Made by a program: the position numbers and the translations under genes. Positions 11,456 through 22,200 of a stretch of DNA of 64,000 nucleotides are shown piece by piece; the first letter of the stretch is position 1; each line of letters starts with the position of its first letter. Location: assembly GCA_963932465.1 (NCBI GenBank), contig OZ010798.1, positions 14,926,981-14,990,980 on the forward strand. Reading direction: 5' to 3'. This DNA comes from Maratus speciosus (taxonomy: Eukaryota; Arthropoda; Arachnida; Araneae; Salticidae). The notes beneath the pieces are model-generated. The model did no database searches. It saw only the letters and a list, made by a program, of their open reading frames with translations, and was not told where the DNA came from.

Positions 11456-13545
11456 TGTCATTTTAAGACAACATGGTGGATGAGGCTAAGCAGTGATCTT
11501 GGTCGAGACCTTAGTAATTGCTGTGCACATGCTCACTCACATCGGAATCGGTTAATACATAGGAGTGCTGTCGCATGCAAAAAATCAGATTTTTCAAAAT
11601 GTCACCCACAATAGAAATTGAAACTGCTATATCTGAGACATTTTTTAAGATAAAGACAAACAAAAAATGCTCCTGAATCCTTATATCAAGGTCAAATACT
11701 TAAGAAAGAAACCTTTTTCAATTTCTAATTTTTTTGCACCTCACTTTAAATATATATATATTTTTTAATTTAATGGTCGCCATTTTGAAACAAGATGGCT
11801 GATGTATCTGGCCAGCGAACTTGGTCGAGGTGTTGATGTATACTATCCACATGCCTTCTTACATCGAAATAGGATAATACGTGTGTTATCGCGTGACAAA
11901 TACAAGATCGTTTCAAAATGTTAGCCATGCTAGAAATTGAAAGTGCTATAAATCAACCATTTTTTAATATATAAACAAAAGAACAAATTTTCAGAAACAA
12001 AAACAGCTCCGGAATCTTTGTATCAAGGCCAAACACATAAAAAAATCTTTTTCATTTTCCAATTGTTTAATACCGAATTTTGAATTTTAAATTTAATTTT
12101 TTTTAAATGGCAACCCTTTTGAAACAAGATGGCGAATGAAGCTGGCCAACGAACTCGGTCAAGACACTGGTATGTACTATGTACAGACCAAGTTACATCC
12201 AAATAGGTTCATAATTACGCCTGTTATCGCGTGACAAAAATCAGGCCGTTTTAAAATTTCAGACACAAGAGAAATTCAAAATGCTATTACTCAGCCATTT
12301 TTTTTAGATATAGACGAAAGAAAAACTGTTCCGGAATCTTTGTATTAAGGTCAAACACATACAAAAAAAAAATCTTTTTCACTTTCCAATTTTTTGGTTT
12401 TAATTTTTTTTATTTTTTTATTTTTTTAAATGGCCGCCATTTTGAAACAAGATGGCGGATGAAGCCGGCCAACGAACTCGGTCGAAATATTTGTATGTAC
12501 TATGTACACACCAAGGTACATCCAAGTCATTTCTTAAATACGCCTGTTATTACGTGAGAAAAATCAGGACGTTTCAAAATGTCAGCCACGCTAGCAATTC
12601 AAAATGCTATAACTCAGCCATTTCTTAAGATATAGACAAAACAAAAACTGCTCCCGAATCTTTTTATCAAGGTCAAACACATAAGAAGAAAATATTTTTT
12701 CAATTTTTAATTTTTTGGTACCACATTTCAAGTTTTAATATTTTTAAAAAATTTTAAATGGCCGCCATTTTGAAACAAAACGGCGGATGAAGCTGGCCAA
12801 CGAACTCGGTCGAGAGATTGGTATGTACTATGTACACACTGAATTACATCCAAATCGGTTCATAAATACGCCTTTTATCGCGTGACAAAATTCAGGACGT
12901 TTCAAAATGTCAGCCACGGTAGAAATTCAAAATGCTATAACTCAGCCATTTTTTAAGATATAGACGAAACAAAAACTGCTCCGAAATCTTTGTATAAAGG
13001 TCAAATACATAAGAAAAAATATTTTTCCATTTTCAATTTTTTGGTACCACATTTCAAATTTTAAATTTTTAAAAAAATTTTAAATGGCCGCCATTTTGAA
13101 ACAAAATGGCGGATGAAGCTGGCCAACGAACTCGGTCGAGAGATTGGTATATACTATGTACACACTGAATTACATCTAAATCGGTTCATAAATACGCCTT
13201 TTATCGCGTGACAAAATTCAGGACGTTTCAAAATGTCAGCCACGGTAGAAATTCAAAATGCTATAACTCAGCCATTTTTTAAGATATAGACGAAACAAAA
13301 ACTGCTCCGGAATCTTTGTATAAAGGTCAAATGCATAAGAGAAAAACATTTTTCCATTTTTAATTTTTTGGTACCACACTTCAAGTTTTAATATTTTTTA
13401 AAAATTTTAAATGGCCGCCATTTTGAAACAAAACGGCGGATGAAGCTGGCCAACGAACTCGGTTGAGAGATTGGTATGTACTATGTACACACCGAATTAC
13501 ATCGAAATCGGTTCATAATTACGGGAGTTACAGCGTGACATAGGT
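11456..13545 (+). repeat. ~326-bp tandem satellite, seven copies
   Basis: The marker CAAGATGGCGGATGAAGCTGG (with variants) recurs at about 11471, 11792, 12125, 12450, 12780, 13106 and 13433, spacing ~326 bp. Copies become more alike from left to right; the last three are near identical. Each full unit starts with a pair of inverted sites, CCGCCATTTTG and CAAAATGGCGG separated by AAA, which match the YY1/Pho core, and later holds TATCGCGTGACAAAA and ATAACTCAGCCATTTTTTAAGATATAGAC. The array ends in an AT microsatellite at about 13549-13569. Confidence 0.9.
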
Positions 13546-13806
13546 CAGATATATATATATATATATATCAATTTTGAACGGAGGGTGGTTTCGGGGTCTG
13601 GGGGTCATGATCGATGAAAATATACCAAAATTTTTTGAAATCGCTTTCCTCCGAACGGCTGCAATAGGTAGCTTTTTTGTAAAGAAAGCTACCTAATAAG
13701 AAGTTTCAATTTGAAAACAGTTTTTGGGTGCGTGCGTTGTTATATAAAAACGTAGCACATGCCGTCGCCACAGAGCAACTGTATGACATCTATAGTAATA
13801 ATCGAA

Positions 13807-13978
13807 AATGAGATGTCTGACTTACTGCTATGAGAAACTGCGTCTGTATGGAGTGGAACAGTAGAGAATTTTTATAAAACACATCTGAGATGGTGTATTA
13901 AACATAACTTTGTGTTTCAGACATTGTTCCACTAGATGCAAACACAGTTTCTCATAGCAGCAAGTCAGACATCTCATT
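13807..13978. repeat. Hairpin with ~55-bp arms
   Basis: AATGAGATGTCTGACTTACTGC at 13807 is mirrored by the sequence ending GTCAGACATCTCATT at 13978. It lies 35 bp left of the Tc1-type foldback and is not part of it. A smaller hairpin, AGGTAGCTTT/AAAGCTACCT, lies at about 13668-13694. Confidence 0.75.
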
Positions 13979-14013
13979 CAATTCCTACTATTAATTCACA
14001 CTCTCCCTATATA

Positions 14014-14861
14014 CACTGGTTATCAAAAATTAAGGAAAAGTCACAAAATGCTAATTTTCAAATACGCGAAAACTCAAAAGGAAATAATATAATTCGAGTA
14101 ATTACTATCTCTACAACACAGCTTGCCCATATAACATCTCATTTATGTCACACATGGTCACAAGTGTCACAATCACTACGGTGAAGCAAAAAAATGGGAA
14201 ATTCCATACATCTCATTATAAGTCTCAAATGATCACTATATGTGACTCCACTGAGAAGTCAATGTGACTGCTGCTTTGTGAAGAGTCACCAGGTGACTTT
14301 ACAATGTAGTTAAATTGTGACTCTCGTGTGACTGTCATTTTTAGACTCAATTTCATAGTCATGATGAACGTTCATTACGATAAGTCACCAAATAATATCA
14401 TATTATAGTCACATGGGGACTTTTCCCAAAAGAGCACAATGGTGACTTCATAGTAGCCTGTCTGTCACCTGAAAGTCATCATGTGACTTTAATGTGACAT
14501 TATTTGGTAACTTATCACAATGCAGCGTTCACGATGACTTTGAAATTGAGTGTACAAATGGCAGTCACATGAGAGTCACAATGTGGTGGCTCGTCACAAA
14601 GCAGCAGTCACAGTGACGTCTCAGTAGAGTCACATATAGTGATTATTTGAGACTCATAATGAGATGTATGGAATTTCCTATTTTTTTGCTTCACCGTAGT
14701 GACTGTGACACTTGTGACCATGTGTGGCATGAATGATATGTTATATGGACTAGCTGTGTTGTAGAGATAGTAATTACTCGAATTATATTATTTCCTTTTG
14801 AGTGTTCGCGTATTTGAAAATTATCATTTTGTGACTTTTCCTTAATTTTTGATAACCAGTG
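14014..14861. mobile_element. Tc1/mariner-type foldback MITE
   Basis: Ends are CACTGGTTATCAAAAATTAAGG and its inverse, flanked by TA (14012-14013 and 14862-14863). The two halves pair along almost their whole length (about 400 bp each), including AATTCGAGTAATTACTATCTC and GTGACACTTGTGACC. The interior is crowded with GTGACT/AGTCAC words. There is no coding capacity. The end motif CACTGnTnAAAAnnATTAAGG resembles that of the Tc1 transposon at 22894. Confidence 0.85.
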
Positions 14862-14869
14862 TATATATA

Positions 14870-15359
14870 TATATCTTGTTCAAGTTTTCAATCGTTAATA
14901 AAATACTTACTATTCATCCTATCAAGTTGAAATAAATTTTTTTAAACTTGCACTGGATGACACTTGATGTTAATACATTTTTTTTCAAATATTAATTAAT
15001 TCATTAAATTGTAATTAATTAATTTTAGTTTTATAGGGGAGCCAAAATGGCGGCCATTGGTTATTGAACAGCATTTAATGCATCGCTTTACCTATAAGGG
15101 GTGTTACCATAGGGGGGACCCTGTTCTGTCGCCAAATACCGCTAAGTTTGTCGCCAACTTAGCGATAATTATCTACGATATATTTTATTAACATCATAAT
15201 AAATTATTAATAGAATAACTTATAAACTAAAATAAATACAAATGCTAATATAAAGTAAATACGGATTAATTTAATGTCAGTACATCCAGTTATATGATTT
15301 ACATCACACTTAATGCAGCTCGTTTGAATTGGGTCAAAACTTTGCTACTTCTAATTTAC
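14870..15359. other. Unassigned sequence with a short hairpin
   Basis: Contains CGCTAAGTTTGTCGCCAACTTAGCG (about 15151-15175), a 9-bp stem, next to a GGGGGGACCC stretch, and an isolated AAAATGGCGGCC near 15043 like the satellite's YY1 site. No gene seen. Confidence 0.45.
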
Positions 15360-15836
15360 ATTACTATCGGTTAAAGCGGTTTGTTTAAGTGGAATTTTAA
15401 AGGAGTAAATATAGAGTTATTTTTCGAATGACTGCAAAATATCACAACTTCCATCTCGAGTCTCGAAGTGATGGTGCATTGCCATTAAAGCCTGGTTAAC
15501 AGCAAGAAGTGATGGTGTGGAAATCATTTGACCTGTCCATCATACATTTTTCGGCCGAAATCATTGCAGGAAGAACTGAAAATTTGTTTTCAGCGTAAAG
15601 GAACCGAAAATGATAAAAGTTGGAAGGAAATTCCAGCTGAAACGTGCTTTCCGTGCCTATTTTCAAGCATCGGTCACACAGTTGTTATTCGATTAAGCGG
15701 GGCCGTTCGTAAAAAGTATTTGGTATAAGCTGAGAAAAATAACATAGATCCAATAGGAATAAATTCGGTTCCGGAGGATTCTATTCGAATAAGCGGATAT
15801 CCGATTATCCGTGACCCGATTAAGTGGGTAGGACTG
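15360..15836. mobile_element. Tigger-like remnant, right end only
   Basis: The right end, read inward, is CAGTCCTACCCACTTAATCGG with a TA flank, and repeated CGATTAAGCGG-type words lie inside. I could not find a matching left end. Such 'cross-strand' gradient words are common in Tigger/pogo ends. The 66-codon open stretch at 15528-15728 matches nothing I know. Confidence 0.4.
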
Positions 15837-15839
15837 TAG

Positions 15840-16614
15840 TAGAAAAATTATAAGTTGGTTGACACGAGTATTTGTTTGCAAACTTTTACTTTGCTTATCT
15901 ACGTACGTTATAAGAATTCTAAAAGAAAATGCTCCAAGCTGGTCATAATTAATGGTTTTAACTTACCGCATTATGAGGAAAACGTTAATAAAGAATTTCT
16001 TTTGAAAACAAGTTGTTATAATAAAATTTTAATCATTAGTTTTTTAATGGTATAGTTTGTTTTTTGCATGGCTGGAGGGGTACTGGAAGCAGAGAGAAGA
16101 AGGAGGGCCGCACTTTCTTCTTAAATGCTATGATATGTTATAAAAAATATATGAAATTTTATGAAAAATACGAGTTTTGGTCACTTTTGGCTAATTTTAA
16201 TTATTTTGCACCTTTTAATGAAATTATCATGGCCCGGGTAAACTGCCCCGCATGCCCCTGCATAAGTCGGACCCTGATGACGTAGAGTAGGATTTAACAG
16301 AATAAAGGAAACTTTTATTAATATCTTATTAAATTTGGGTTCGATTTTCATCAAATTTGAAATGACTCGACAAAATTATGCAAATATTCTATATAGTTAA
16401 ATTTCAAACCATTCGGAATTGGCTCGGTAAACATAAGAGACCTGGATGCGGCGGGTGACACTGAATCGACCCGAAAATTTCATCGGAAGTCAACTCGAAA
16501 CCCGACCCACTTCAAACTTATCTGTAGTATAAAGCCAAAATATCTCCGTGACGTCATTCAAAACGGTGGCAACAACCAACCAACCCAATAAATTCGCTTT
16601 TGCTGCTTTTTTTT
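15840..16614. other. Mixed repeat debris
   Basis: A hAT-like right end, CAGGGTCCGACTTATGCAGGGG read inward, stops at about 16276; no left partner was found. From about 16290 to 16425 the sequence matches the core of DR-A and the 60.7- and 63.1-kb copies (ATAGAATGAAGAAAACTTTTATTA-type start). No gene. Confidence 0.4.
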
Positions 16615-16966
16615 AAATGCATTCGTAATTATATAAATACGTAGCACCTATTAGTCGTCGTTCTGCCTGTCTGTTTGTCCGTCTGTCCATCCGTCCGTAT
16701 ATAACAGAGCAAAAACTATCCAACCGAATGATCTGAAATTTTAAATATATAATGGTCGCAAAATTTGGTCGAGTCATATCAAATTTTATGAAAATCGGAT
16801 GTATAGTTTAATGACAGGGACAATCAAAAGTTTTCCGTTACATTATGGCCAATAGGAAAAAAAATATTTCAAGTGCATTTTAATCATGTTACAGCCTTTC
16901 GAACAGAATGAAATGGATATGCACTTATGAAGGGCACTAAAATATACATTCAGTACACTATGCGGT
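16615..16966 (-). repeat. DR-A, reverse-complement copy
   Basis: Full-length reverse complement of 1-330, from TGCATTCGTAATTATATAAATACGTAGCACC through GTCCGTCTGTCC to the AAATATACATTCAGTA end. The pair gives the best available definition of the family's edges. Confidence 0.8.
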
Positions 16967-17074
16967 GCGAAAAATATTTATAAAACTAGTTATAGTAAGA
17001 ACGCATCTCATTTGCTTTTCGTTTGACGTGCAGTTTCCAACTTGTTTTTTTTTTTTTTTTTTTTTTTTTTTTCC

Positions 17075-17345
17075 TGTTTGCTTTAAATTCAAGGCATTGA
17101 CATTTTTACTAATTCAAATGCAATTTGTTTAAAAAATATATCTCATTTTACTGATTTGTAAAGGTTTTTAAAATAATTTTCTAGAATAAATATCTTTCAA
17201 AATCTATCTTTGTTGCGTGAAGCCGGATGATGGAAGATTAAACCGTTAGCGCTGAAAACCTTTTTCAGCATTTTTCTAAAAAAAAAAAAAAAATAACACT
17301 TCATCAATAAATAAATAAGTCAAAATACATATTAAAAAACACAAA
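17075..17345 (+). mobile_element. Helitron-family internal fragment
   Basis: Follows the interior of the Helitron at 25299-26295: AATGCAATTTGTTTAAAAA, an ACTGATTTGTAAAGGTTTTTAAAA stretch, GATTAA-CCGTT and AAACACAAATTTAACAGATATGTAA. Neither the 5' TC nor the 3' hairpin end is present. A T-run of about 30 bases (17044-17072) sits at its left. Confidence 0.5.
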
Positions 17346-17501
17346 TTTAACAGATATGTAACCGTACTACGTGCTTAAACATTGGCAAAATAAAAATACT
17401 GCAAGTGGCCAAAGACTTTGGCGATTGTTTCGGTTTTTAACAACTGGATTAAGTATTTTATATCGCATTAAGCTATATTTTAATGAAATAGGAAAATAAT
17501 A

Positions 17502-18271
17502 CAGTGAAACCTCCCTGTGTGATCACCTCAATTAAGCGACCACCTCCTGAACGATAATTTTTTCATGGAACGAAATTTATTCCCATAGGCTCAATACTCA
17601 TTTTACCTCCATTCAGAGGCCATCCCAGTTGAACTCCCTCCATGAACGGACCCATTTCTTTGAAGAAAATGAAACAAATTCCGTTTTTACTTGGTCGCTT
17701 GAAGAAGGTTTTATTAGAAAAATAATTCCGGAGAGCGCATTATTCATCAAATTTCTAAACTAAGTTTAGGATTTTTTTTATTGCAGTAACTTTTAAGTGT
17801 TTAAAACCCTTTGTGCCTTTTTTTAGGCAATGAATTTAACTCTGATGACACATTAAGAATGACGGTCCATAAACTCCCCTGCCTTATTCTGTCAGGAAAC
17901 TCTCAAAGAAATAGATAAATTAATGAAATCGCCATTATTTGTGCCCTTCCAAAAGAAATTGCATTTATTGACTGAACTTCGAAAGGACTTGGAAATAAAA
18001 GTTATAAAAGATAAAACCGTAAAATCAAAGCAAACGTCAATGTATTCATTTTTTAAACTCTGCACTAATTAACTTATGTAATTAACTTTTGTTTTGATAC
18101 TTAATTTTTTTTTCCTAATGTGAAAAATAAATTTTAGTAACATTAATTGTTACCTTTTTTCAACAATTAAACATTCTAGATTTAAACATGACCTCCGTTA
18201 AGAGACCACCTCTCGGGGCGACCCATTTTTATTGGAACGGAACGTGGTCACTTTAGGGAAGTTTTTTACTG
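17502..18271 (+). mobile_element. Tigger/pogo-like element, copy P2
   Basis: Ends CAGTGAAACCTCCCTG and, inverted, CAGTAAAAAACTTCCC, with TA on both sides (17500-17501 and 18272-18273). At 770 bp it is far too short for a full transposase but keeps the transposase 3' end. Copy P3 at 60981-61745 is the same internal-deletion product, so this short form has spread. Confidence 0.85.
17874..18072 (+). pseudogene. Tigger/pogo transposase C-terminus with PIP box
   Basis: An open frame of about 65 codons runs to TAA at 18070-18072. It reads FQKKLHLLTELRKDLE, a lysine-rich linker, then KSKQTSMYSFF and six more residues. QTSMYSFF (18031-18054) fits the PCNA-interaction motif Q-x-x-[ILM]-x-x-F-F. The Drosophila pogo transposase is known to bind PCNA through such a C-terminal motif. 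The helix-turn-helix and DDD core are deleted, so this cannot act as a transposase. The frame closes upstream near 17865. Confidence 0.7.
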
Positions 18272-18581
18272 TATTCTGTAATTGTACTAGTTCTAATATC
18301 AATTTTATCTTTTATGTTGAAAAATAAACATTTATGTATCTATTTATATTCAAATATATTGTTTTGTTTGTCATTAACCCTTAAATGCCTGATTTTTCAA
18401 ATAAATTGCAATAATGTTTTTCGGCTTTCATTTTTTAAATAAATCATGGGAAAAATACTTTAAAAAATCATATTTTGTATATACACTTGATAAAATATCA
18501 TTAGTTTACTACACGGTGTACAAAACTGTTGTAAAGTCAAATAAACTTATACAAACATTAAAATAAAGTTAAAATATCTAC

Positions 18582-18612
18582 GTTTCGGTCATCCTTCTAT
18601 GACCTTCCTCAG
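18582..18612 (-). other. Hammerhead-like core motif (minus strand)
   Basis: On the minus strand: CTGAGGA, one extra A, GGTCAT-AGAAGG-ATGACC hairpin, then GAAAC. This fits the CUGANGA - stem II - GAAA order of hammerhead ribozymes, which are known in Penelope-like retroelements. One extra base before stem II and no visible stem III or cleavage site argue against activity. Confidence 0.35.
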
Positions 18613-18979
18613 GAACGTTGTCGTATATCTTCTAAAATTAGAGCAAAACCGTCTTGAGTTCAAAATGTTCGTTATATATTCAGTCAAAAGTCACTTTATC
18701 CAATTACAATCCAGAAAGCATGCAATGGCACCATCTCATATTTACAAAAAAAAAAAAAAAAAAAAAAAAGTCCGTACTTTTTTTGTGATTTAAAATAGGA
18801 GCCCATCATTATCATCATCATCATCCTCGTCGTCATCGAACGATCATTCTTAACATTCTGGAAGCCAAGCATGTCTAAAACATTTTTCGATGTTTTTCTT
18901 TGATACCATATTCCAACTCTTTTCTACGTAACACATGGCATCTAACACAGAGACGTGAAACTTCTCTTTTTGAAAACTA

Positions 18980-19014
<35 letters not shown>

Positions 19015-19146
19015 TAAATATGAGATGGTGCCATTGCATGCTTTCTGGATTGTAATTGGATAAAGTGACTTTTGACTGAATATATAACGAACATTTTGAA
19101 CTCAAGACGGTTTTGCTCTAATTTTAGAAGATATACGACAACGTTC

Positions 19147-19177
19147 CTGAGGAAGGTCATAGAAGGATGACCGAAAC
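19147..19177 (+). other. Hammerhead-like core motif (plus strand copy)
   Basis: Mirror copy in the right palindrome arm: CTGAGGA at 19147-19153, stem II strands at 19155-19160 and 19167-19172, GAAAC at 19173-19177. The same caveats apply as for the left-arm copy. Confidence 0.35.
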
Positions 19178-19740
19178 GTAGATATTTTAACTTTATTTTA
19201 ATGTTTGTATAAGTTTATTTGACTTTACAACAGTTTTGTACACCGTGTAGTAAACTAATGATATTTTATCAAGTGTATATATAACTTTTTACGGTGTAAT
19301 TGTCCAGTTCTTTTATTAATCATATTTTGTTTTAAATATGGTTTATGGCTAAAAATCAGTTTGTTACTATTCGGCAATACTGGTCTTTAATTGAAAAAAA
19401 AATTCCTTGATAAAATTCTATAATATTAAACACACAAGAATTTTAGGAACTATAATAAGAAATAAATTTTACTTGCTCACTGTAGAACAGAATAGGGTAT
19501 TTCACAAACTTCCCAACAAAACAAAAGGAACAAGTAGCAACAATTGGAAAAATAAATCTATCTTTATTCTTAAACAGCACAAGTGTTGTTATCTATATGT
19601 TGAAAATCGATTTAATAATATTTTCAGAAAGTATTTTATTGGCAACATTAGGCATTATACTTTCAATATTATTCTAATTGTATTTTAGAGCCTAAATTGG
19701 GTATGTTGCCGAAAAGCAACACCCGGCATTTAAGGGTTAA

Positions 19741-20519
19741 ACAGTATTGTGCATATTTTTAAAAACAGGTTACCATACACGAACCCGAAACAATGACAGT
19801 TAACCTGCTCGGCAACGAAAAAAAATAAGATAAATTTCGAAAATGATAGATTGTTGAAAGAAATGGTTGTTCACAAAACTGGAAAAAAAACCTAAAGGCC
19901 TTCGAGATGCTTCAACAAATAATGGATGAGGTGGAACAACATGCATGGCGAAAAGTTGAAAAAGAAATATTTTGTATCCGTTGATTTCTTTTTTTTTTTT
20001 TTTCAAAAGATTTTAAAAACTTTTTTTAAATACTTTTAGAAAGTTATTAAGTTGATAATATAATTAAAGTGAAAAACTTAAATTTGTTTCTTAAAAAAGG
20101 GGGCGGGGGGGTGTGCGAGCATAAAATATCATTATTAAACCGTTTCATGATATATGTTTTACTTCATTTAATAATTTTAGCTGCAAAAATATATACAAAT
20201 CGTGATCGGCGATAGAAACCCCAATAATATCTATTTCTACACTATGATAAAAGAAAGTTTCGTTCTGTCTGTTTGTGTGTGTGTGTCTCTCTCTGCAATA
20301 GTTAGCGAAATCTACCGCACGCACCTACAAGTCTGAAAATTTAGAAGAGAGTAGTCCGAGACTGATAATGATGCAGCCGATGCCCAGAATTTTAATTTTT
20401 TGATAATTAGCCGAGATATTAATTAAAAACTTATCGAAAACGCATTGTGACTTTCAGATAACAAGCTTCAGCCAACAATTTGCAATGACAAGACTTTGTA
20501 AAATAGTATTGATAATTCA
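19741..20519. other. Unassigned sequence
   Basis: Contains a diverged direct copy (about 19908-19975) of 11015-11095, a T-run near 19990, a G-run at about 20100-20110 and a short GT/CT microsatellite near 20272-20295. No gene. Confidence 0.45.
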
Positions 20520-21372
20520 TAGGGGAGAGTGGGTGGAACGGGACAGTGGGTTTTCTCTTTATGTATCATTCTAAACATTTAGAGATCAATCGCACACTAG
20601 ATGAAGCTATGGTAGCCCAATCTTCAGTTGAAAAAAGTTGTTGATATGCATAAGCTTGCTATTGTATAAAGAAAAAGATTATTTTAGGAATCAAATGTAA
20701 ATTTGCTTCATATACTTTTTATGCTTTCTGTATATTAATAACTTGTTTATGCTTAGATGTAATAGTTTCCATATTTATGTGCATGTTATCCATATTTTAA
20801 ACTAGGTCATTTTTGTGTATACAAGAAGTTTAACATAAAAGAAGGTAGTGGGGAGGAATAGGACAAGTCCAATTCCTTCTTTTTAATAAGATGAATGTAA
20901 ATTGCTAATATACAAATATTTTTAGAGGGTAATATATTAATTATAGCATTGATAATATATTTATTTATTTCAAACTGTAAATAAATTGAAATGATGTTTT
21001 TTGAAAGTCATGTGTGACTGACAATCCTGAATGAAGATACTGGAATTTGATATTGTGGCACAGACATTATCAACCTACAATCTTTGTTATACTGTCTATG
21101 TAGCAGATATTAGACTATTTGTGCTTTATCATACTTTTTTTTTTTAGCTGTCCCATACCTCCCTATTAGTGGGGAGGTGTGGGACACATTTTGAAAATTA
21201 CAATTTCTTTAATTATAAAATTATTTCTAAAAATTATATTACTATACTGTTCAAGGACATTAGAAAGTGTTTCATTTTGTATTCTATAAATTGAAATTTT
21301 TGTTCTAGTGTCAAACAAAGTAGATTTTCTTATTTTTGTAAAAAGTGTCCCATTCCTCTCCACTGTCCCCTA
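20520..21372. mobile_element. TAGGGGAGA-family element E2
   Basis: Starts TAGGGGAGAGTGGGTGGAACGGGACAG and ends CATTCCTCTCCACTGTCCCCTA, with TA on both sides. Its private motif, a GTGGGGAGGNNTGGGACA type, recurs at about 20848-20868, 21147-21186 and 21347-21370 in both orientations. No transposase remnant was recognised. Confidence 0.75.
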
Positions 21373-21644
21373 TCTATACTCAAAGTGCTTATTTAATGCT
21401 GATGTTACTATTTTAATCAAATAAGGCAAGTTATTTTCGCTTTTGGGTAATTTCTCTTTTCTTTTTAGGTGCGTCCGTAATTATATTGTATACCTATCAC
21501 CTATAATCGTCGTCTCGTCCGTCCGCATGTCTTCACAGAACAGCACAAAAACGACACAAATGAATGATTTTGAATTTAATATGCAGCATTGTGTCGAGTC
21601 ATTTCAAAGTTTATGAGAATCGAATCAAAACTTAAAAAGATACA

Positions 21645-21900
21645 CACTGTAAAAAAATAATGCCAGTTTTCCAGTAGGAATCGGAAAAATTAGTTGCCCT
21701 TATTGTACCGGAATAATTTCCAACCCAGCTCGGAATGAAATCCGTAAAATCGGAATAAAATCCGTAAAATACCGTTTTACTGACTATTTCCTTATTTGTA
21801 CGGATTTTATTCCGAGCTGGGTCGGAAATTATTCCGGTGCGATAAGGGCAACTGTTTTTCCGATTCCTACCGGAAAACTGGCAGTAATTTTTTTACAGTG
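21645..21900. mobile_element. 256-bp fully palindromic MITE (CACTGTAAAA ends)
   Basis: CACTGTAAAAAAATAATGCCAG pairs with CTGGCAGTAATTTTTTTACAGTG, and the pairing continues almost to the centre through TTCCGGTA, GGGCAACT and CCCAGCTCGGAAT words. A short internal duplication, CGGAATNAAATCCGTAAAAT, lies at about 21731-21770. No coding capacity. Confidence 0.85.
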
Positions 21901-21925
21901 CATGGGAATATCCAGAGATAACATA

Positions 21926-22200
21926 TCTATATTATAAAGGACAAACATATCTGTGCGTAACGCATATGTCATTTTGCGAAAGGCAACACTTTGAAATTTG
22001 AAATAAAATTTTGGTTTTGCAGTTTTCTCTACTGCAAATTTTTAAACTTCTAAATATCGCACATTTTAAAATTTTACACCGTCGTATAAGGGAAAAAAAT
22101 GCTCTTTTAAATGCAATTTGTTTGAAAGCTGTATCTCAATTTATTTTTGAGATATTAATTTTTTTGTAGTTTTTAATACCCTTTTTCTTATCGTGGCAAC
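21926..22200 (+). mobile_element. Helitron 5' end, truncated
   Basis: Begins TCTATATTATAAAGGACAAACATATCTGTGCGTAACGC after an A, matching the 5' end of the Helitron at 25299 for about 270 bp. No 3' hairpin end follows, so it is a 5' fragment. Confidence 0.6.

Larger units (their letters stand above)
18478..19281. repeat. Long palindrome, two convergent tail repeats
   Basis: Arms 18478-18769 and 18984-19281 are almost identical reverse complements (~290 bp). Each ends toward the centre in a homopolymer, 24 A at 18746-18769 and 30 T at 18984-19013. The 214-bp spacer holds an imperfect ATC repeat. Each arm contains CTACGTTTCGGTCATCCTTC or its reverse, which is shared with about 36830-36892. The most likely reading is two tail-to-tail copies of a short retroelement-derived repeat. 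Confidence 0.85.
18374..19740. mobile_element. piggyBac-like element carrying a palindrome
   Basis: Left TTAACCCTTAAATGCCTG and right GGCATTTAAGGGTTAA are inverted and TTAA-flanked. Most of the interior is the long palindrome at 18478-19281, probably a nested insertion. The right third has an open run of 93 codons (19407-19688) ending in the element; it shows no recognisable transposase motif. Confidence 0.6.

Noticed and set aside
11456..13545. CRISPR-like regular repeats
   Set aside because: The unit is a ~326-bp contiguous tandem satellite with no short repeat/spacer pattern, in eukaryotic sequence.
18746..19013. Poly(A) tails proving two processed retrocopies
   Set aside because: The hammerhead-like motif would be antisense to these A-runs, and homopolymers of this size are common elsewhere here; orientation is therefore unresolved.
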